A stretch of 64,000 nt of DNA, from contig LT009756.1 in assembly GCA_900012615.1 (NCBI GenBank), positions 1,392,913 through 1,456,912 of the forward strand. Direction: 5' to 3'. Of this stretch, positions 54,279 through 63,799 are shown piece by piece. The notes beneath the pieces were generated by a model, which was not told the DNA's origin, ran no database searches, and saw only the letters and a list, made by a program, of their open reading frames with translations. The DNA is from Agrobacterium genomosp. 13 str. CFBP 6927. GTDB lineage: Bacteria > Pseudomonadota > Alphaproteobacteria > Rhizobiales > Rhizobiaceae. The translations under genes were made by a program, and so were the position numbers. Within the stretch, counting starts at the first letter, position 1, and every line of letters begins with the position of its first letter.

Positions 54279-55427
54279 ATGCGTTCCACGCTGCGCCGCC
54301 TCATCCCGGATGCCGCTCCAGTCAGTCACAGGGAAAGGCTGCGTGCCGCAACCGGCGCCTTTGTCGGCATCCTGCTGACCGGGCTTCTGGGCAGCCTCGC
54401 TTTTCGCTTCGACCCCACCCTGCCCGCCATGATCGCGCCGATGGGGGCTTCGGCGGTGCTTCTCTTCGCCGTGCCCTCCAGCCCGCTGGCGCAACCGTGG
54501 TCCATCCTCTGCGGCAATCTCGTTTCGGCTTTCGTGGGCGTGACGGCGGCGCTTCTCGTCCCGGATGTCTTCCTTGCCAGCGCGCTCGCCATCGGCCTTG
54601 CCATTGCCGCCATGATGGCGCTGCGCTGCCTGCACCCGCCAAGCGGCGCGGTGGCGTTGACGGCTGTTCTTGGCGGCCCCGCCGTGCACAGCCTCGGTTA
54701 TGGTTTTCTCCTCTGGCCCGTCGCCGGAAACTCGCTGATCCTTCTTGCCCTCGCACTCGCCTACAACAATGCCACCGGCCGCGCCTATCCGCACGGTCTG
54801 AAGCTGGGAAAGGCGAGTCATGGCACGGCAGACCCGACGCCGATCCAGAAAATCGGCTTTTCCTCGACCGATCTCGATGAGGTGCTGAAGGAATATGACG
54901 AGATTCTGGATATAGACCGCGACGATCTCGAGACCATCCTGCGCAGGACCGAACTGCGCTCCTGGCGTCGTCGCGCCCTTCATCTCGATTGCGAAAGCAT
55001 CATGTCACGCGATGTCGTCGGCGTCGCCCCCGATGATAGCCTGCGCCACGCCCATGCGCTGATGCGCAACCGTCATTTCAAGGCGCTGCCTGTCACCAAT
55101 GACCGCGCCGAAATCGTCGGCATCGTCACCCAGACGGATTTTCTGGAAAAGGCAAGCTGGAGAAACGGCCGTCCCTCCATCGGTTTCCTGCAGCGGCTGC
55201 GTCTCATCCTTACAGGGGCAAGCGCGCCCAACGATACCGTGAAAGACATCATGACATCGCCGGTCAGAACCGTGCGGCCGGAAACCGCAATCGAGGAGGC
55301 CATCATCCGCTTTGCGGAAGAAGGGCTGCATTACCTGCCGGTGATCGACGCCAACGGCAAGATGGTCGGCATTATATCGCAATCCGATGTCATGGTCGCG
55401 ATGCTGGCGGATAAGGCTGCGGCATAA
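54279..55427 (+). CDS. HPP-family membrane protein with tandem CBS domains
   Basis: About 382 residues. Four to five hydrophobic helices carry the HPP motif (LRCLHPPSGAVALTAVLG near residue 115). Two C-terminal CBS domains (IMSRDVVGVAPDDSLRHAHA and IMTSPVRTVRPETAIEEAII) would bind adenine nucleotides. HPP proteins have been linked to nitrite transport in plastids and cyanobacteria. ATG 54279 is preferred; a GTG at 54249 would add ten residues. Confidence 0.82.
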   Translation: MRSTLRRLIPDAAPVSHRERLRAATGAFVGILLTGLLGSLAFRFDPTLPAMIAPMGASAVLLFAVPSSPLAQPWSILCGNLVSAFVGVTAALLVPDVFLASALAIGLAIAAMMALRCLHPPSGAVALTAVLGGPAVHSLGYGFLLWPVAGNSLILLALALAYNNATGRAYPHGLKLGKASHGTADPTPIQKIGFSSTDLDEVLKEYDEILDIDRDDLETILRRTELRSWRRRALHLDCESIMSRDVVGVAPDDSLRHAHALMRNRHFKALPVTNDRAEIVGIVTQTDFLEKASWRNGRPSIGFLQRLRLILTGASAPNDTVKDIMTSPVRTVRPETAIEEAIIRFAEEGLHYLPVIDANGKMVGIISQSDVMVAMLADKAAA

Positions 55428-55491
55428 ACAGCCGCAACCTCAATGCGGGCGGCAGCTTCGCTACGCCCGCCTTCTCTCATTCGCCGTCCGC

Positions 55492-56031
55492 TCAGAACGG
55501 AATATCGTCGTCCATGTCGTTGGAGAAGCCGCCGGAGGGCTGGCCGCCGCCACGCGAGGAGCCGCCGCGCGACGACGACTGCTGGTCGTAACCACCACCG
55601 TAATTGCCACCGCCGCCGCTGCCATAATCGCCGCCGCCGAAGTCACCGCCGCCGCTACGGCCACCGCCGCCGCCCTCGCCGCGACCATCAAGCATGGTCA
55701 GCGTGGAGTTGAAGCCCTGCAGCACGATTTCGGTGGAGTAACGGTCGTTACCGGTCTGGTCCTGCCACTTGCGTGTCTGCAACTGGCCTTCGATGTAGAG
55801 CTTGGCGCCCTTCTTCACATATTGCTCGACGACCTTGCACAGGCCTTCGTTGAACACAACGACCGTGTGCCATTCGGTTTTTTCCTTGCGCTCGCCGCTA
55901 TTGCGGTCCCGCCAGCTTTCAGAGGTGGCGATGCGCAGGTTGGCAATCGGACGGCCGTCCTGGGTCCGGCGGATTTCGGGATCGGCGCCAACATTTCCGA
56001 TCAGAATTACCTTGTTTACGCTACCAGCCAT
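55492..56031 (-). CDS. ssb: Single-stranded DNA-binding protein
   Basis: A 179-residue SSB: the OB fold ([20 protein letters not shown] to [10 protein letters not shown]), a glycine-rich linker with repeated GGG/YGGG, and the acidic C-terminal tip DMDDDIPF that recruits partner proteins. ATG 56031 follows AGGATGACGAG. Divergent from uvrA with a shared SOS box. Confidence 0.95.
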   Translation of the reverse strand: MAGSVNKVILIGNVGADPEIRRTQDGRPIANLRIATSESWRDRNSGERKEKTEWHTVVVFNEGLCKVVEQYVKKGAKLYIEGQLQTRKWQDQTGNDRYSTEIVLQGFNSTLTMLDGRGEGGGGGRSGGGDFGGGDYGSGGGGNYGGGYDQQSSSRGGSSRGGGQPSGGFSNDMDDDIPF

Positions 56032-56188
56032 CTCGTCATCCTGTCCGCCAGCCATCATGACCGGCAATTGCATTTCAAAAAATTCGGCACACAATAACCG
56101 CCACGGGCATTAAAAGGCACCGCAACAGGGGAACTATCCACAGCGAATAATCTTGAGCACCCCAAAGGGATATTCGCACTTGCTATTT

Positions 56189-56203
56189 GTTCCTTTTTTG
56201 TTC
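56189..56203. promoter_or_regulatory. LexA (SOS) box between ssb and uvrA
   Basis: GTTCCTTTTTTGTTC matches the alphaproteobacterial LexA operator GTTC-N7-GTTC exactly. It lies in the 306-base gap between the divergent ssb and uvrA genes and could repress both until DNA damage. The rest of this gap (56032-56337) holds no gene. Confidence 0.85.
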
Positions 56204-56337
56204 TATTGAATCGTGAAATTCGAGTCAAGTGAGCCGAAAAGCCGCCGACTATAGGGAATAGACCTCGACACGTCCGGCTGCGTCACTACATAAGGGCGCG
56301 CCGCCATCAAGCCTGTTATTTTTGTCCGAGCTTTGTC

Positions 56338-59259
56338 ATGAGTGAACTGAAGACGATTTCCATCCGTGGTGCCCGTGAGCATAATCTCAAGGGCATTGAT
56401 CTGGATCTGCCGCGCAACAAGCTGATCGTCATGACCGGGCTCTCCGGCTCGGGCAAGTCATCGCTTGCCTTCGACACGATTTATGCCGAGGGCCAGCGCC
56501 GTTATGTCGAGAGCCTCTCGGCCTATGCGCGCCAGTTCCTCGAAATGATGCAGAAGCCGGATGTCGACCAGATCGACGGCCTGTCGCCGGCGATTTCCAT
56601 CGAGCAGAAGACCACCTCGCGCAATCCGCGTTCCACGGTCGGCACTGTCACGGAAATCTACGACTATATGCGCCTCTTGTTTGCGCGTGTCGGCGTGCCC
56701 TATTCGCCGGCCACCGGCCTGCCGATCGAGAGCCAGACGGTCAGCCAGATGGTGGATCGCATTCTCGCTTTCGAGGAAGGCACGCGCCTTTATATTCTCG
56801 CGCCGATGGTGCGCGGCCGCAAAGGCGAATATAAAAAGGAACTCGCCGATCTCATGAAGAAGGGCTTCCAGCGCGTCAAGGTGGATGGCCAGTTCTACGA
56901 AATCGCCGACGTTCCGGCCCTCGACAAGAAATACAAACACGATATCGACGTGGTGGTCGACCGCGCGGTCGTGCGCCCGGATATGGCGGCGCGTCTCGCT
57001 GACAGTCTCGAGACCTGCCTGAAGCTCGCCGACGGTCTGGCGGTTGCCGAATTCGCCGACAAGCCCTTGCCGCCGGAAGAAACCGCGGCTGGCGGCTCCG
57101 CCAACAAGTCGCTCAACGAGACCCATGAGCGTGTGCTGTTTTCGGAAAAATTCGCCTGCCCCGTCTCCGGCTTCACCATTCCGGAGATAGAGCCGCGGCT
57201 GTTCTCCTTCAACAATCCCTTCGGCGCCTGCCCCAGCTGTGATGGCCTCGGCTCGCAGCAGAAGGTGGATGAAAACCTGATCGTGCCCGAACCGGCCCGC
57301 ACGCTGCGCGACGGCGCCATCGCTCCCTGGGCCAAATCGTCCTCGCCCTATTACAACCAGACGCTTGAAGCACTCGGCAAGGCCTTTGGTTTCAAACTTT
57401 CGAGCAAATGGTCCGATCTGTCCAAGGAGGCGCAGCACGCCATCCTTCAGGGCACCGATGACAAGATCGAGTTCAATTATCAGGACGGTGCCCGCTCCTA
57501 CAAGACGGTGAAGAATTTCGAAGGCATCGTGCCCAATCTGGAGCGCCGCTGGAAAGAGACTGACAGCGCCTGGGCGCGCGAGGAAATCGAACGCTATATG
57601 TCGGCCGCCCCCTGCCCGGCCTGTGCGGGTTTTCGCCTGAAACCCGAAGCGCTCGCCGTCAAGATCAACAAGTTGCAGATCGGCGAAGTCACCCAGATGT
57701 CGATCCGCATGGCGCGCGACTGGTTCGAGACCCTGCCGGAGACCCTGAACGCCAAGCAGAACGAGATTGCAGTCCGCATCCTCAAGGAAATCCGCGAGCG
57801 CCTGCGCTTCCTCAATGATGTCGGGCTGGATTATCTCAGCCTCTCGCGTAATTCCGGCACGCTATCCGGCGGTGAAAGCCAGCGCATCCGTCTGGCCTCG
57901 CAGATCGGCTCCGGCCTGACAGGTGTTCTCTATGTTCTTGACGAGCCGTCCATCGGCCTGCACCAGCGTGACAATGCCCGCCTGCTGGATACGCTGAAAC
58001 ATCTGCGCGATATCGGCAATACCGTCATCGTGGTCGAACATGACGAGGACGCCATTCTGACGGCGGATTATGTCGTCGATATCGGCCCGGCCGCCGGCAT
58101 CCATGGCGGTCAGGTGATCGCCGAAGGCACGCCGCAGGAGGTTATGGCCAATCCGAAGTCGCTGACCGGCAAATATCTCTCCGGCGAACTCGGTGTTGCC
58201 GTGCCGGCTGAGCGCCGCAAGCCCAAAAAGGGCCGCGAGATCAAGGTTTTTGGCGCCCGTGGCAACAATCTGAAGAATGTGACTGCGGCGGTGCCGCTTG
58301 GCGTCTTCACCGCCGTTACCGGCGTTTCCGGCGGCGGCAAATCCACCTTCCTGATCGAAACGCTTTATAAATCGGCGGCGCGCCGGGTGATGGGCGCGCG
58401 CGAAATTCCGGCAGAACATGATCGCATCGATGGTTTCGAATTCATCGACAAGGTGATCGACATCGACCAGTCGCCGATTGGCCGCACGCCGCGCTCCAAC
58501 CCCGCCACCTATACCGGTGCATTCACGCCGATCCGCGACTGGTTCGCCGGTCTGCCGGAGGCGAAGGCGCGTGGTTACGCGCCGGGCCGTTTCTCCTTCA
58601 ACGTCAAGGGCGGTCGCTGCGAGGCCTGCCAGGGCGATGGCGTCATCAAGATCGAGATGCACTTCCTGCCTGACGTTTATGTCACCTGCGATGTCTGCCA
58701 CGGCAAACGCTATAATCGCGAGACGCTTGATGTCACCTTCAAGGGCAAATCCATCGCCGATGTGCTGGATATGACGGTGGAGGAAGGTGTTGAATTCTTC
58801 GCTGCCGTTCCGGCGGTGCGCGACAAGCTGCAATCGCTCTTCGATGTCGGTCTTGGTTATATCAAGGTCGGCCAGCAGGCCAATACGCTCTCCGGTGGCG
58901 AGGCACAGCGCGTCAAGCTCGCCAAGGAACTGTCGAAACGCTCGACAGGCCGCACGCTTTACATTCTCGACGAACCGACGACGGGCCTTCACTTCCACGA
59001 CGTCAACAAGCTGCTGGAAATGCTGCAGGCGCTGGTGGACCAGGGCAATTCCGTTGTCGTGATCGAGCATAATCTCGAAGTCATCAAGACGGCGGACTGG
59101 ATCATCGACATCGGCCCCGAAGGCGGCACTGGCGGCGGCGAAGTGGTGGCAACCGGCACGCCGGAAGACATCGTCAAGAACGAGCGGTCCTATACCGGTC
59201 ACTTCCTGAAGGAACTTCTGGAACGCCGGCCGGCCGGAAAACGTGAGGCTGCGGAGTAA
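56338..59259 (+). CDS. uvrA: Excinuclease ABC subunit A
   Basis: A 973-residue UvrA with two ABC ATPase halves: Walker [10 protein letters not shown] near residues 33-41 and [10 protein letters not shown] near 661, signatures LSGGESQRI and LSGGEAQRV, and two zinc fingers (CPVSGF...[16 protein letters not shown]...CDVCHGKRY). It recognises bulky DNA lesions with UvrB. A LexA box lies upstream. Confidence 0.97.
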   Translation: MSELKTISIRGAREHNLKGIDLDLPRNKLIVMTGLSGSGKSSLAFDTIYAEGQRRYVESLSAYARQFLEMMQKPDVDQIDGLSPAISIEQKTTSRNPRSTVGTVTEIYDYMRLLFARVGVPYSPATGLPIESQTVSQMVDRILAFEEGTRLYILAPMVRGRKGEYKKELADLMKKGFQRVKVDGQFYEIADVPALDKKYKHDIDVVVDRAVVRPDMAARLADSLETCLKLADGLAVAEFADKPLPPEETAAGGSANKSLNETHERVLFSEKFACPVSGFTIPEIEPRLFSFNNPFGACPSCDGLGSQQKVDENLIVPEPARTLRDGAIAPWAKSSSPYYNQTLEALGKAFGFKLSSKWSDLSKEAQHAILQGTDDKIEFNYQDGARSYKTVKNFEGIVPNLERRWKETDSAWAREEIERYMSAAPCPACAGFRLKPEALAVKINKLQIGEVTQMSIRMARDWFETLPETLNAKQNEIAVRILKEIRERLRFLNDVGLDYLSLSRNSGTLSGGESQRIRLASQIGSGLTGVLYVLDEPSIGLHQRDNARLLDTLKHLRDIGNTVIVVEHDEDAILTADYVVDIGPAAGIHGGQVIAEGTPQEVMANPKSLTGKYLSGELGVAVPAERRKPKKGREIKVFGARGNNLKNVTAAVPLGVFTAVTGVSGGGKSTFLIETLYKSAARRVMGAREIPAEHDRIDGFEFIDKVIDIDQSPIGRTPRSNPATYTGAFTPIRDWFAGLPEAKARGYAPGRFSFNVKGGRCEACQGDGVIKIEMHFLPDVYVTCDVCHGKRYNRETLDVTFKGKSIADVLDMTVEEGVEFFAAVPAVRDKLQSLFDVGLGYIKVGQQANTLSGGEAQRVKLAKELSKRSTGRTLYILDEPTTGLHFHDVNKLLEMLQALVDQGNSVVVIEHNLEVIKTADWIIDIGPEGGTGGGEVVATGTPEDIVKNERSYTGHFLKELLERRPAGKREAAE

Positions 59260-59295
59260 TTCCCGGATATTGCCGGGAATTTCGCACCCCCCTCC

Positions 59296-59368
59296 GTCAT
59301 CCTCGCCCTTGAGGCGAGGATCCACAGCCGCCGAAAACATGGATCCCCGCCTCAAGGGCGAGGATGAC
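59296..59368. repeat. Intergenic palindromic element (RIME-like) after uvrA
   Basis: Arms 59296-59323 and 59341-59368 are 27/28 complementary around a 17-base loop. This is the third such palindrome in the window, between uvrA and the DUF72 gene. Confidence 0.7.
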
Positions 59369-59416
59369 GTCGAGAGCGACGTTGAAAAGAAAACGCCTAA
59401 TTGGGAGGAACAGCAT

Positions 59417-60217
59417 ATGTCGACATCAGGCACGATCCGCACCGGTATCGGCGGCTGGACCTTCGAGCCGTGGGAAGGCACGTTTTATCCGGAGAAACTG
59501 CCGAAAAAACGCCAGCTCGAACATGCCAGCCGGCAATTGACGGCGATCGAGGTGAACGGCACCTATTATAGCAGCCAGAAACCCGAGACCTTCGCCAAAT
59601 GGGCGGCGGATGTGCCGGAGGATTTCATCTTCTCCCTGAAGGCAAGCCGTTTCGTCACCAATCGCAGGGTTCTGGCCGAAGCGGGCGAATCGATGACGAA
59701 ATTCCTGACACAGGGCCTGACGGAACTTGGGTGTCATCTTGGCCCGATCCTCTGGCAATTCGCACCGACGAAAAAATTCGACGCGGATGATTTCGGCGCG
59801 TTTCTGGCGCTGCTTCCCGAAAAACAGGACGGCATCCGCCTTCGTCACGTGGTCGAAGTTCGCAACCCGACATTTCAGGTGCCGGAATTCATCGATCTTC
59901 TCGCCAGACATAAGGTCGCCGTCGTCTGCGCCGATCACCACGACTATCCGATGCTGCCGGATGTAACGGCGGATTTCGTCTATTGCCGGCTGCAGAAGGG
60001 CGAGGACGATATCGAGACCTGCTATCCGAAGACCGGGATTGACCATTGGGCAAAACGGGTCAAGACCTATGCGGCGGGCGGGGTGCCGGATGACCTGCCG
60101 CTGATCGCGCCCGACAGGCAAATCGAAAAAACGCCGCGCGACGTCTTCGCCTTCTTCATCACCGGCGGCAAGGTCAATGCGCCGAACGGTGCGCAGGCGC
60201 TGCAGAAAGCGGTCTGA
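59417..60217 (+). CDS. DUF72-family protein (YecE-like)
   Basis: A 266-residue TIM-barrel-like DUF72 protein: RTGIGGWTFEPWEGTFYPEK near the start, EVNGTYYSSQKPETFAKWA, GPILWQFAPTKKFD and VVEVRNPTF. The function of the family is unknown. ATG 59417 follows GGGAGGAAC. A short hairpin overlaps its stop. Confidence 0.87.
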   Translation: MSTSGTIRTGIGGWTFEPWEGTFYPEKLPKKRQLEHASRQLTAIEVNGTYYSSQKPETFAKWAADVPEDFIFSLKASRFVTNRRVLAEAGESMTKFLTQGLTELGCHLGPILWQFAPTKKFDADDFGAFLALLPEKQDGIRLRHVVEVRNPTFQVPEFIDLLARHKVAVVCADHHDYPMLPDVTADFVYCRLQKGEDDIETCYPKTGIDHWAKRVKTYAAGGVPDDLPLIAPDRQIEKTPRDVFAFFITGGKVNAPNGAQALQKAV

Positions 60218-60233
60218 GCGGGAAAGCCCGCTC
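60216..60233 (+). terminator. Hairpin at the DUF72 gene end
   Basis: GAGCGGG (60216-60222) pairs with CCCGCTC (60227-60233) around a 4-base loop. The stem starts inside the stop codon and has no T-run, so terminator function is uncertain. Confidence 0.4.
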
Positions 60234-60361
60234 GCGATCGCTTGATCCACCTGGCCAAGCGGCACCAAAAGTCAGGGAACAGATGCCCCCCGTCTTATTG
60301 CGGTCATCTCGTGCCGGCTAATATCTCAAGACCTCTATCGTCTTTAAAGGGTTGGCCGGCA

Positions 60362-60886
60362 ATGGGAATGATTGAAACGGAACGTCTGCGCCTTCACCAC
60401 TGGCGGGACGATCATTTTGAAGCTTTCGCCGCAATGCAGACGGACCCGGACGTGATGGCCGATCAGGGTGGGCCGGCGGACAACGCAAAGAGCAGAGAGA
60501 AATTCGAGCGTTACCGCAAGGCGGAGCGCGACCAGGGCATTGCCCGCTGGGCGGTGGAAAGTCCGGACGGCGTCTTTCTCGGTTATGCCGGCGTGATGCC
60601 GCGCATGACAGACGACCATCCGCTTGGCCTGCACCACGAAATCGGCTGGCGTTTCATCCGGCAGGCCTGGGGAAAGGGTTACGCAACCGAAAGCGCAAGA
60701 GCGGCGCTGGCGCATGCGGCCAGTCGCTCAGACATAGCCCGGATCGTCGCCTATACAAGTTCCGATAATATCCGATCGCAATCCGTCATGGCCCGCCTTG
60801 GCCTGATACGGGAACCATCTCTGGATTTTACGGTTCCGGGCGATATCGACACGGAATGGCGCGGTCTGGTCTGGGTTGTTCCCTGA
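60362..60886 (+). CDS. GNAT-family N-acetyltransferase (RimJ/RimL type)
   Basis: A 174-residue acetyltransferase_3 protein: TERLRLHHWRDDHFEAFAAM at the start, EIGWRFIRQAWGKGYATESA (acetyl-CoA binding) and SDNIRSQSVMARLGL near the end. The substrate is unknown. Two ATGs, 60362 and 60368, are possible. It converges with dusA. Confidence 0.82.
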   Translation: MGMIETERLRLHHWRDDHFEAFAAMQTDPDVMADQGGPADNAKSREKFERYRKAERDQGIARWAVESPDGVFLGYAGVMPRMTDDHPLGLHHEIGWRFIRQAWGKGYATESARAALAHAASRSDIARIVAYTSSDNIRSQSVMARLGLIREPSLDFTVPGDIDTEWRGLVWVVP

Positions 60887-60921
60887 AAGGCTTTCCATCG
60901 CACCGACGGCGCTGCACACCA

Positions 60922-60938
60922 AGGCCCTTGCCGGGCCT
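60922..60938. terminator. Hairpin between convergent genes
   Basis: AGGCCC (60922-60927) pairs with GGGCCT (60933-60938) around TTGCC. It lies between the GNAT and dusA 3' ends and touches the dusA stop. Short, so moderate support only. Confidence 0.35.
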
Positions 60939-61948
60939 CAGCCAGCCAGCTCTTTCGCCGGGTTGAAATCAATGGCCGCAAACGCTGCCTCGATCACCTC
61001 GGTGCCAGCGCCCGGCCGGGTCGCATCGCTGGAAAGGATTTGCCGGAAACGGCGTGCACCCGGCATGCCCTGAAACAGACCGACCATATGCCGGGTAACG
61101 TGGTTGAGACGTCCACCTGCGGCAATATAGTCAGCGGCATAGGCCATCATGGCATCACGCAGCCCCATCCAGTCCGGCTGCCGGGCATCCTCGCCATAGA
61201 TGCGATGGTCGACATCCGCAAGGATGGAGGTGTTGTGATAGGCGACACGGCCAAGCATCACGCCGTCCATATGGTGTAGATGATCGCAGGCCTGATCGAG
61301 ATCGGCGATGCCGCCATTGATGCCGATGAAAACGTCGGGATTTTCCCGCTTCATGCGATAGACAAGTTCGTAATCAAGCGGCGGCACCTCGCGGTTTTCC
61401 TTCGGCGAAAGCCCCTGCAACCATGCTTTTCGCGCATGGATCCAGATGGCGTCCGCACCGGCGGCGATAACGCGCGCCAGAAAATCCGGCAGCACGGCCT
61501 CCGGCTCCTGATCATCCACGCCGATGCGGCATTTCACCGTGACCGGCACTTTTGCAACGGCCTTCATCGCCGCCACACATTGCGCCACGACATCCGGCTC
61601 ACGCATCAGGCAGGCGCCGAAGGTGCCGGATTGCACCCGGTCCGAAGGGCAGCCGACATTGAGATTGATCTCGTCATAGCCGTAATCACCGGCGATCCGC
61701 ACGGCCTCCGAGAGCTTGAACGGATCCGATCCACCCAGCTGCAATGCAACAGGATGTTCCTGGGGGTGATAGCTGAGCAGCCTGTCCCGCTGGCCATGGA
61801 TGATGGCGTCGGCAACGATCATTTCGGTATAAAGCAGCGCGCGCTTCGACAGCTGCCGGTGCAGAAATCTGCACCTCGTGTCGGTCCAATCGATCATCGG
61901 GGCCACGGCGAAGATTTTTTCGCCGCTTGCAAGCGCTTGTCTGTACAT
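60938..61948 (-). CDS. dusA: tRNA-dihydrouridine synthase A
   Basis: A 336-residue FMN enzyme: FAVAPMIDWTDTRCRFLHRQ at the start, the catalytic cysteine in INLNVGCPSDRVQSGTFGACLM near residue 102, KCRIGVDD, and IHARKAWLQGLSPKENR. It reduces U20/U20a in tRNA D-loops. Strong match to DusA rather than DusB/C. Confidence 0.93.
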   Translation of the reverse strand: MYRQALASGEKIFAVAPMIDWTDTRCRFLHRQLSKRALLYTEMIVADAIIHGQRDRLLSYHPQEHPVALQLGGSDPFKLSEAVRIAGDYGYDEINLNVGCPSDRVQSGTFGACLMREPDVVAQCVAAMKAVAKVPVTVKCRIGVDDQEPEAVLPDFLARVIAAGADAIWIHARKAWLQGLSPKENREVPPLDYELVYRMKRENPDVFIGINGGIADLDQACDHLHHMDGVMLGRVAYHNTSILADVDHRIYGEDARQPDWMGLRDAMMAYAADYIAAGGRLNHVTRHMVGLFQGMPGARRFRQILSSDATRPGAGTEVIEAAFAAIDFNPAKELAG

Positions 61949-62087
61949 GGATTAACCTCTTTGCGCCGGCTTCTACAGCAAAGGACCGCAAAAAGCCAGT
62001 TTTGCCCTCGCCAGCATTTTCAACTGGAAATCAGCCCGGAATCGCGGGACAAGAATTGCACCTTAAAAAAGACGACAGGAAACTCCC

Positions 62088-62777
62088 ATGGCCGCCACCG
62101 TCATCCCCGCCCCGCAACCCGTGCTCCTGCCCGTGGACGGCACGAGCGACATGTTCCCCGTGCGGCGGGTCTATTGCGTCGGTCGCAACTATGCCGATCA
62201 CGCGATCGAGATGGGTCACGATCCCTCGCGTGAGCCACCCTTTTATTTCCAGAAGAACCCGGACAATCTCCTGCCCGAAGGTCAGGATTTCCCCTACCCG
62301 TCGCTGTCTTCGAACGTCCATTACGAAGTCGAGTGTGTCGTGGTGCTGAAAAGCGGTGGTGCGGATATTCCGGCGGGTGAAGCGTTGGACCACGTCTGGG
62401 GTTACGCCGTCGGCATCGACATGACGCGCCGTGATCTGCAGGACGGCCTGAAGAAGATGGGACGCTCCTGGGAGGGCGCCAAGGCATTTGAATATTCCGC
62501 GCCGGTTTCGGCCATCGTCCCCGCAGATAAAATTGGACACCCGGCGACCGGCGCGATCTGGCTCGATGTCAATGGTGAACGCAAGCAGACGGGCGATCTT
62601 GCGCAGATGATCTGGAAGGTGCCGGAAGTGATCGCCGAGCTTTCCAAGCTCTTCACACTTGCCGCCGGCGACGTGATCATGACCGGCACGCCGGCTGGCG
62701 TCGGCCCCATCGTGCGCGGCGACAGGATCGAGTGTGGCGTCGAAGGTGTCGGCACGCTGTCCGTCACTGTCGCCTGA
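62088..62777 (+). CDS. Fumarylacetoacetate hydrolase-family protein
   Basis: A 229-residue FAH-fold enzyme: RRVYCVGRNYADHAIEMGHD, the metal ligands in HYEVECVVVL near residues 79-86, and the family end LAAGDVIMTGTPAGVGPI. Such enzymes cleave C-C bonds or decarboxylate oxo-acids (acylpyruvase, oxaloacetate decarboxylase). Exact reaction unknown. It precedes the gamma carbonic anhydrase gene by 36 bases, likely one operon. Confidence 0.86.
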   Translation: MAATVIPAPQPVLLPVDGTSDMFPVRRVYCVGRNYADHAIEMGHDPSREPPFYFQKNPDNLLPEGQDFPYPSLSSNVHYEVECVVVLKSGGADIPAGEALDHVWGYAVGIDMTRRDLQDGLKKMGRSWEGAKAFEYSAPVSAIVPADKIGHPATGAIWLDVNGERKQTGDLAQMIWKVPEVIAELSKLFTLAAGDVIMTGTPAGVGPIVRGDRIECGVEGVGTLSVTVA

Positions 62778-62813
62778 TCATGATCGACGCATAATCCATA
62801 GGGAGGAACCGCC

Positions 62814-63347
62814 ATGCCGCTTTTTCGTCTCGGCAACCGGGTGCCGCAGACCCCCGCTGCGGATCGCTACTGGGTGGCTCCCGACGCCAATGTCATCGGC
62901 TCTGTGACGCTGGGTGAGGATGTCGGCATCTGGTTCGGCGCGACGCTGCGCGGCGATAACGAACCGATCAGCGTCGGGCGCGGCACCAACATTCAGGAAG
63001 GCGCGATGGTGCATAGCGACCCCGGCTTTGCCGCAACGATCGGCGAAATGTGCACCATCGGCCACCATGCCATCGTGCATGGCTGCACCATCGGCGACAA
63101 TTCGCTGATCGGCATGGGCGCGACGATCCTGAATGGCGCGAAGATCGGCCGCAACTGCCTTGTCGGCGCCAATGCGCTGGTAACCGAGGGCAAGGAATTC
63201 CCGGATAATTCACTGATCGTCGGATCGCCTGCGCGAGCGATCAGGACGCTGGATGACGAGGCCGTCGCCAGCCTTCGCCGCTCGGCCGAAAAATACATCG
63301 AGAACTGGAAGCGTTTCTCGAAAGACCTGGCGATCATCGAAGGATGA
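62814..63347 (+). CDS. Gamma carbonic anhydrase-family protein
   Basis: A 177-residue left-handed beta-helix trimer protein (hexapeptide repeats such as GTNIQEGAMVHSDPG, IGHHAIVHGCTIGDN). Zinc-ligand histidines are visible at VHSDPG, GHHAIVHG. Homologues include YrdA/PaaY; activity as carbonic anhydrase or thioesterase is not certain. GGGAGGAACC precedes the ATG. Confidence 0.87.
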   Translation: MPLFRLGNRVPQTPAADRYWVAPDANVIGSVTLGEDVGIWFGATLRGDNEPISVGRGTNIQEGAMVHSDPGFAATIGEMCTIGHHAIVHGCTIGDNSLIGMGATILNGAKIGRNCLVGANALVTEGKEFPDNSLIVGSPARAIRTLDDEAVASLRRSAEKYIENWKRFSKDLAIIEG

Positions 63348-63352
63348 GAAAC

Positions 63353-63372
63353 GGCGGGCGATAACGCCCGCC
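63353..63372. terminator. Hairpin between convergent genes
   Basis: GGCGGGCG (63353-63360) pairs perfectly with CGCCCGCC (63365-63372) around ATAA, between the carbonic anhydrase-like gene and zur. Confidence 0.6.
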
Positions 63373-63385
63373 CCGCGAACAATGC

Positions 63386-63799
63386 CTATGACGCGCAATT
63401 GGCGCAGAGGCCGCGAATTTCAATCGTGGTCTTTTCCGCCTTGAACTTGCTGTCCTTCACCCAGCGCTCCAGGCGATGGTCGATTTCGTGATCATGGAAT
63501 TCGGTCACCTGCCCGCAGGATTCGCAGATGGCAAAGGCCACCGTTCCGTGATGATGGGAGCAGCATTCGGCCTGCGTGTGGGTGCAGGCAACGAAGGCGT
63601 TGAGGCTTTCCAGCCGGTGCACGAGACCATATTCAACAAGCTTTTCCAAAGCCCGGTAAACCTGCAGCGGTGCACGGAACCCGTCATCCCGCAGCTTGTC
63701 GAGGATCATGTAGGCGCTGAGCGGCTGATGCGCATTCGACAGGGCATTCATGACCAGCGACTGGTTCTTGGTGAGGTTCTGCTGGGTCTGCACATTCAT
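63386..63799 (-). CDS. zur: Zinc uptake regulator Zur (Fur family)
   Basis: A 137-residue Fur-family regulator: winged helix LSAYMILDKLRDDGFRAPLQVYRALEKL, a His-rich metal site (CSHHHGTVAF) and two structural CxxC pairs (CESCG and CANC). Its ATG overlaps the znuB stop (ATGA), which makes Zur more likely than Fur. It represses zinc importers when zinc is plentiful. Confidence 0.88.
   Translation of the reverse strand: MNVQTQQNLTKNQSLVMNALSNAHQPLSAYMILDKLRDDGFRAPLQVYRALEKLVEYGLVHRLESLNAFVACTHTQAECCSHHHGTVAFAICESCGQVTEFHDHEIDHRLERWVKDSKFKAEKTTIEIRGLCANCAS

Noticed and set aside
57862-59481. A 539-codon open frame antisense to uvrA
   Set aside because: Shadow frame of uvrA, low-complexity composition rich in R/A/D/G, no domain.
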